A program made the translations under genes and the position numbers. A DNA stretch of 64,000 nucleotides from PALSA-693 sp963834725 (GTDB lineage Bacteria > Actinomycetota > Acidimicrobiia > Acidimicrobiales > Palsa-688). Of this stretch, positions 59,612 through 64,000 are shown one piece after another. Where the stretch lies: positions 3,100,001 to 3,164,000 of the forward strand of contig CAWICN010000001.1 of NCBI GenBank assembly GCA_963834725.1, written 5' to 3'. Every line of letters begins with the position of its first letter. Positions within the stretch are counted from its first letter, which is position 1. Under the pieces are notes generated by a model. That model searched no databases. It was not told the DNA's origin and saw only the letters and a list, made by a program, of their open reading frames with translations.

Positions 59612-60178
59612 TTAAAGCTTGGGGGGCCGTCGCTCGACATGCGCGGTGACCCCTTCCATATGGTCTTCCGTTGACCACAAACCGTCAGAGAGTAGGGCGA
59701 TGTACTCGTCGAACGCCGTCCATTCCATAGAGAGCCCGCGGACCATGATTCGTTTGATAGCTCGTTGTGCGAGCGGTGCGCCCCACGAGAGCTGTTCGAT
59801 CATGGCTTCGACGGCTGGGCCCAGCTCCCCGGCGGCTACGACGCGTGACACCAGGCCGATCCGGTCCGCCTCGGCGGCGTCGATGAGCGCACCCGACAGC
59901 GCCAGCTCCATGGCTCGGGACAGGCCGACGATCCGGGGCAGGAAGTAGTAGCTGCCGGCCGTGCCAAGAACGCCCCGCCTCACGAAGTACGACCCGAAGC
60001 GTGCCTGCTCACTGGCAATGCGGATGTCACGCACCACCGCCAGGTCGAAGCCCATGCCGACGGCCGCTCCGTTGACGGCGGCGATGACCGGTTTCTCACA
60101 GCCGACGATCTCCGTGAGTAGCGGGTTGTGGGCCTGATCCCTATCGCGGTAGCGACGGACCGCCCCATGCGTCGCCAT
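59612..60178 (-). pseudogene. 5'-truncated enoyl-CoA hydratase/isomerase
   Basis: The frame matches the crotonase family only from about residue 12 (AHNPLLTEIVGCEKPVIAAVNGAAVGMGFDLAVVRDIRIAS), then RIVGLSRAMELALSGALIDAAEADRIGLVSRVV. The N-terminal 70-80 residues, with the first oxyanion-hole strand (the A-x-G-x-F-x-A-G-x-D type), are missing. ATG 60178 is the best start and gives 188 residues, against about 260 for the family. The truncation point faces the divergent CMD gene, whose 5' end replaces the missing part. Confidence 0.7.
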
Positions 60179-60217
60179 GAACCGCCCATGCGCAGGGGTC
60201 CTGGAATATCGTCGGAC

Positions 60218-60775
60218 ATGGCCAGTCGCCCCGCTTCCCCCCGAATCGTCCCGCTTCCCGCCGCCGAGAGAACGCCATCCGCCCAGGCGCTGCTGGACAG
60301 CGTCACCGTCGCCGGATCGGAGGCGAACATCTTCACGACGCTCATCCGCGCCGAAGGCCTGACCCGCCGGTGGCTTCCTTTCGGGGGGAAGCTGCTGAAC
60401 GGGAAAATCCCTGCCCGAGACCGCGAGCTCCTGATCCTGCGCACCGGCTGGAATTGCCAGTCCGAATACGAATGGGCGCAGCATGTCAGGATAGGTCAGG
60501 CGGCCGGGTTGTCCGAGGACGACATTCTCCGTATTCCAGCCGGCCCAGACGGCGGATGGAGCCAGTTCGACGCCACCCTGCTGCGCGTGGCCGACGAACT
60601 CCATCAGGACTGGTGTATCACCGACGGCACCTGGGCGGCCCTCGCCGAGGTCTACGACACGGCCCAGCTCATCGAGCTTCCGATGCTGGTCGGGCAGTAT
60701 CACATGGTCGCCATGACGCTGAACAGTCTGGGCGTGCCGCTTGATCCTGGGCTCACCGGGTTCCCCCCGGCCTGA
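60218..60775 (+). CDS. Carboxymuconolactone decarboxylase (CMD/AhpD-like) family protein
   Basis: A 185-residue protein from ATG 60218 (the frame opens at 60128 but upstream is not protein-like). The CMD core is PARDRELLILRTGWNCQSEYEWAQHVRIGQAAGLSEDDI with one Cys and the conserved E..QH; a single Cys rather than the CxxC of AhpD suggests a non-peroxidase role. Such proteins cluster with steroid and ring-cleavage genes. It lies between the truncated hydratase and a Baeyer-Villiger monooxygenase. Confidence 0.85.
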   Translation: MASRPASPRIVPLPAAERTPSAQALLDSVTVAGSEANIFTTLIRAEGLTRRWLPFGGKLLNGKIPARDRELLILRTGWNCQSEYEWAQHVRIGQAAGLSEDDILRIPAGPDGGWSQFDATLLRVADELHQDWCITDGTWAALAEVYDTAQLIELPMLVGQYHMVAMTLNSLGVPLDPGLTGFPPA

Positions 60776-60852
60776 ACGTCGCCGGCTTCGCTGGCTCGAT
60801 CATTCCGATGGAGCCAGCTCGGTCAACCTCTCTCGAACTGGAATGGGCGAGA

Positions 60853-62502
60853 TTACGAGGCCGGGGCGCGCTCGAGAAGGGTGAAGCCTTCGTAGCCGTT
60901 GTCCGCCACATCCTGACAAGTCTGGCGGAACACGCCGACGCCTCCGACATAGGGGTAGAGCGTGCGGACCTTGCCCGGGATATTGGCCCCGACCCACCAG
61001 GAGTCGGTCTCCAACAGAAGCGTGTCGGCGGCCACCTCGTTGTGATGATCTACCCAGCGTCGCTCGGCGTCTTCGGTCGCTTCGACGTAATCGATACCCC
61101 GCTTGCTCATATACCCGATGAGGTCGGCGATCCACTCGGTGTTTTGTTCGATCGCCACCGGCATGTTCGCCAAGACTGACGGGCTCTGCGGTCCGGTGAT
61201 GATGAAGAGGTTGGGGAACCCGTGCGTGGTCAGACCGAGGTAGGTCTTCGGTCCTTCTGCCCACTTGTCCTCCAGCGTTTGCCCACCCTTGCCGCGGATT
61301 CCCATCCGGAAGAGCGTCCCGGTCATCGTGTCGAAGCCGGTGGCAAAGATGATGGCGTCGGCTTCGTACTCCCTGTCGCTCGTCCTGACCCCGTTCGTGG
61401 TGATCTCTTCGATGGGTGTGGCTCGAACGTCGATCAAGGCGACGTTGTCCCGGTTGAACGCTTCGAAGTAGCCCGTCTCAAGGGGTGGGCGCTTGGTGAA
61501 GAACGGATAGTCCGTCGGGCTGAGAAGGGCGGCGGTGGCCGGATCATGCACCGTCTCGCGGATCTTCAAACGCAGAAAGTCCGAGATGGTGTCGTTGCTG
61601 TCTCTGTTGACGAGGAAATCACTGAACGTCTCTATACCGATGTAGAACCCACCTTTGGCCCAGGCCGCCTCATAGATGCGATCTCGCTCCTCGGCCGGGT
61701 AATCGACGGCGGACCGTTCTGCGACTGCGTACGGGAAGCCGAACCCCGACTGGCGCGCCCTCTGCCAGATCCCCTCGTAGTCGTCCTTGACTTCCTTCGT
61801 GTACTCGGGGTCGAGGGGCCGGTTCTGAGTAGGAATCGCGTAATTGGGGGTGCGCTGGAATACCCACACCTTCGAGGCCTCCTCGGCCACCTCAGGCACG
61901 ACCTGAATGCCCGTACACCCGGTGCCGATGACTGCGACTCGCTTTCCGGTGAAATCAACCCGTTCGTGGGGCCATGCCCCGGTGTGATACCAGTCACCGG
62001 TATAGTTCTCCAGGCCGGGGAAATTGGGAATGTTTGTCGTCGATATGCACCCGACCGCGGTGATGAAATACCGAGCCGACAGGGTCGTGCCATCCTCGGC
62101 CGTTACCTGCCACCGGTTGTTTTCCTCGTCGTAGATCGCGGACGTAACCCGGGCGTTGAACTGAATGTCCTTTCGCAGATCCATCTTGTCGGCAACGAAG
62201 TTCAGATAGTCAAGGATCTCCGGTTGGCTGACGAAGCGTTCGCTCCAGGTCCACTCCTGGAGGATCTCTTTGGAGAAGCGGTCACTGAACATGTAGAACA
62301 CGCTCTCGCTATCGCAGCGGGCACCGGGATATCTGTTCCAATACCAGGTACCACCCAGATCGCCGCCCTGTTCCAGGACCTTGACCGCCAGTCCCTGCTG
62401 GCGAAGGTCATGGAGCATGTAGAGGCCAGAAAAACCAGCCCCCACAATGATCGCATCGACGTCGACCGAAGAAGTGTTTCCGTTAGAGTGGCCTGTAGCC
62501 AT
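60853..62502 (-). CDS. Type I Baeyer-Villiger monooxygenase
   Basis: A 549-residue FAD/NADPH enzyme that inserts oxygen next to a ketone to make esters or lactones. The FAD motif is GAGFSG (21-26), the NADP motif GTGCTG (193-198), and the BVMO fingerprint FxGxxxHxxxWP reads Tyr167-Thr-Gly-Asp-Trp-Tyr-His173-Thr-Gly-Ala-Trp177-Pro, with Tyr in place of Phe. GTWYWNRYPGARCDSES is characteristic of the cyclohexanone/phenylacetone branch. A consensus promoter lies 359 bp upstream. Confidence 0.92.
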   Translation of the reverse strand: MATGHSNGNTSSVDVDAIIVGAGFSGLYMLHDLRQQGLAVKVLEQGGDLGGTWYWNRYPGARCDSESVFYMFSDRFSKEILQEWTWSERFVSQPEILDYLNFVADKMDLRKDIQFNARVTSAIYDEENNRWQVTAEDGTTLSARYFITAVGCISTTNIPNFPGLENYTGDWYHTGAWPHERVDFTGKRVAVIGTGCTGIQVVPEVAEEASKVWVFQRTPNYAIPTQNRPLDPEYTKEVKDDYEGIWQRARQSGFGFPYAVAERSAVDYPAEERDRIYEAAWAKGGFYIGIETFSDFLVNRDSNDTISDFLRLKIRETVHDPATAALLSPTDYPFFTKRPPLETGYFEAFNRDNVALIDVRATPIEEITTNGVRTSDREYEADAIIFATGFDTMTGTLFRMGIRGKGGQTLEDKWAEGPKTYLGLTTHGFPNLFIITGPQSPSVLANMPVAIEQNTEWIADLIGYMSKRGIDYVEATEDAERRWVDHHNEVAADTLLLETDSWWVGANIPGKVRTLYPYVGGVGVFRQTCQDVADNGYEGFTLLERAPAS

Positions 62503-62860
62503 TCGTCCTCCCTACGAGTGGATTGCTTCGTCTCTGGGTTGCCGTGTTCGCATCGCCGAACCCGCCCGTTGCCGCACCAACCCGCCCGGTGATATCGCTA
62601 TCCTTCATCGCCATTTCCCACCGGTACCGGCGTGCGGCCGCGTCGGAGCGCTGTGAGGGGGACAAGAGCCCAAGGCGCAAGATCTGAGGCCGTGCCTTCT
62701 GGTAGTGGGCGAACCTGCCCGGCGACCGCGCCGCTTTGGCTCGATACCCTGTTCTCGCTCAGACCGCGATGAGATGGGTTCCATAAGAAGGGTCGACTCT
62801 GACTTAGAGCACACCTCCAACCCCCAAACGGTACTGTAGTGCACGAGCTCGGTGTTCCAC

Positions 62861-62889
62861 GTTTTAGACGACGGCCCCTGCTCTGTCAA
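62861..62889 (-). promoter_or_regulatory. Near-consensus sigma-70-type promoter
   Basis: TTGACA (62889-62884) and TAAAAC (62866-62861) on the minus strand are separated by exactly 17 bp. It points at the BVMO gene, whose ATG is 359 bp downstream of the -10, which gives a leader of about 350 nt with no large ORF. This is the best promoter match I found in the window. Confidence 0.6.
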
Positions 62890-63516
62890 GAGAGCCGCCC
62901 ACCCGCCCTTCGTCTGATCGCGAGCCAACCCACCCCCGAAGCGATTACTCCGAGGATTCGGTCGTCTTTCTCCGAATGTGCCACTCGATGGACAAGCCCG
63001 GTAACTCGATCGACGTGATCACGCCAATGACGCCGCGCCAACGAGTCGACCACATGCCATGATCGAGGGACGACCCGGCCAAATATCGGGTCCCTGCTCC
63101 TGGATCAAGTTGGTGGCCGGAGGCGTGGTTCGCCGCCAGAATGCTCGGCGAACGACCCGGGCGATGCCCCCGGCATTTCTGCGCCCGCGCCGTGCTGAGC
63201 CATCGTGCCGTGCTGAGCATAGAGGCAGCCGTTCTCGTCGAGGCGGGTGAGAGCCGGTCCGTCTTTCTTCCGGTCCGTCTTTCTTCTGGTCGGTCTGTCT
63301 TCTGGGTGAACGCGGCGCCATCCGATCTCCTGTCGGCCCGGGACTGGAGGACGACCGCCGGCGATTGGCCGCGGGGGTCATCCCCCGGCGCCTCTGGGGG
63401 GCACGCGCACCGAGTGGGCGGGGCGATGTGACGTCCAACCGATGACCTGCTACCTTCCGGGCGCGCCACGGACGTGGGTGCATCCAGATTCCTGAATCTC
63501 TTATAGGGGGGAAACG
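62890..63516. other. Intergenic region between BVMO promoter and substrate-binding protein
   Basis: About 630 bp without a supported gene; long frames on the minus strand are Arg/Ser/Pro-rich and lack any domain. It holds a 16-bp repeat array at 63254-63301 and probably the plus-strand promoter for the lipoprotein gene. Confidence 0.45.
63254..63301. repeat. 16-bp tandem repeat, three copies
   Basis: Two exact units (ccggtccgtctttctt, 63254-63285) and one with three changes (63286-63301). Noncoding by length. It is one more of the 16-17-bp arrays seen at gene borders in this window. Confidence 0.8.
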
Positions 63517-64000
63517 TTGAGCGTGCTTGCACGGGGTCGAGGACAGCGGTTCGGTGGGCGTCGAGCCGCCGCGGTGGCAGGGGTGATGGTGATCGCTCTG
63601 GTGGCCGCGGCGTGCGGCTCGAGCGGATCGAAGAGTGCGAGTGGGGGCGGCTCGGCCACGACGGGGAAGCCCACAGGCGGCACCATTGGCGGCACAGCTC
63701 CGGGGATCGCGGCGGGACCGGGCTGCAAGCAGACGGTCAAGCTGGGGGTGACCTACTCCACCGATGAGGGGGCAGTGCTCACCCAACTGGGGAACCACGC
63801 GTTGGGGGCGGAGGTCAGCTCGCCCACCCTGGTGCAAACCACCAAGGCCCTGTACACGCACATCGCCAACTACGTCAACGCCAACGGCGGTCTGGACGGC
63901 TGCCCGATCCAGTTCGTGTACTACAACTTCCAGTTCGGCGACCCCGCCGGCGAGTCGGACAACTCGCAGAACGAGTGCACCGCTTTCGCCGAGGACGACC
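63517..64000 (+). CDS. ABC-type substrate-binding lipoprotein (branched-chain amino acid type), partial
   Basis: Start TTG 63517 with a strong GGGGGGAAA 5-12 bp before it; the gene runs off the right edge after about 161 codons. A lipoprotein signal peptide ends in VAAAC, then a Gly/Ser spacer, and from about residue 65 a type I periplasmic-binding fold begins (VKLGVTYSTDE, HIANYVNANGGLDGCPIQFVYYN). LivJ-like proteins bind amino acids, amides or aromatic acids for import. Two extra Cys (KQTV segment preceded by GC, and DGC) could form a disulphide. Transport genes presumably lie beyond the window. Confidence 0.85.
   Translation, partial: MSVLARGRGQRFGGRRAAAVAGVMVIALVAAACGSSGSKSASGGGSATTGKPTGGTIGGTAPGIAAGPGCKQTVKLGVTYSTDEGAVLTQLGNHALGAEVSSPTLVQTTKALYTHIANYVNANGGLDGCPIQFVYYNFQFGDPAGESDNSQNECTAFAEDD

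Noticed and set aside
62945..63532. 195-codon frame on the minus strand
   Set aside because: Low-complexity Arg/Ser/Thr product crossing a repeat array and the start of the lipoprotein gene, with no ribosome site.

Overview
The window is GC-rich and densely packed, with many GTG starts and ATGA overlaps. A WhiB protein, an Lsr2-type DNA-binding protein, a SufR-like regulator, two DUF35/thiolase-like pairs, a fused ABC exporter and an LmeA-like (DUF2993) protein all point to an actinobacterium. The catabolic gene mix would suit a deep-branching group such as Acidimicrobiia, but that is inference; there is no rRNA or tRNA here to place it. I saw no CRISPR array, insertion sequence or phage module.

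Layout. 1-5.6 kb: a DUF35/thiolase-like pair, a cupin, a PhyH-type oxygenase, a trans-aconitate methyltransferase and two small unknowns. 5.8-10.3 kb: a minus-strand run with a MauD-like thioredoxin protein, a MauE-like membrane protein, a second polytopic membrane protein, a poly-Ser lipoprotein, a 45-residue membrane peptide and a saccharopine-dehydrogenase-like protein. 10.4-17.5 kb: a D,D-carboxypeptidase, then E1alpha, E1beta and E2 of a 2-oxoacid dehydrogenase followed by an FMN lactate dehydrogenase and a glutamine-amidotransferase-like hydrolase, which together read as a lactate-pyruvate-acetyl-CoA module. 17.5-21.1 kb: three single-pass membrane proteins around a protein made of three Lsr2 DNA-binding repeats, then MscS. 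21.1-34.8 kb: PdxH, an ASCH-like protein, a fused ABC exporter, a PLP desulfhydrase/deaminase, an LmeA-like protein, transketolase, PadR, a CaiB-type CoA-transferase, GNAT and ThiL.

34.8-36.6 kb is a decay zone with two multiply broken genes. 36.7-41.7 kb: copper amine oxidase, P450, a YbaK-like protein and a CysQ-like phosphatase. 42-47 kb: a Ser/Thr kinase, an UppP-like protein, an alpha/beta hydrolase, WhiB and a two-domain dCTP deaminase. 47-54 kb: NERD protein, SufR-like regulator, phosphodiester glycosidase, a frameshifted SnoaL gene and a flavin halogenase-like enzyme. 54-64 kb: a second DUF35/thiolase-like pair (the thiolase lacks the nucleophilic Cys), PadR-ChrA, a TDT transporter, an L,D-transpeptidase, a 5'-truncated enoyl-CoA hydratase, a CMD protein, a Baeyer-Villiger monooxygenase and the start of a substrate-binding lipoprotein.

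Taken together, the enzymes (P450, PhyH, BVMO, CoA-transferase, thiolase-like/DUF35, enoyl-CoA hydratase relic) suggest oxidative breakdown of lipids, terpenoids or cyclic ketones. Two features recur: short tandem repeats at gene borders, often of 16-17 bp, and single-base frameshifts. The frameshifts may be real decay or assembly error.
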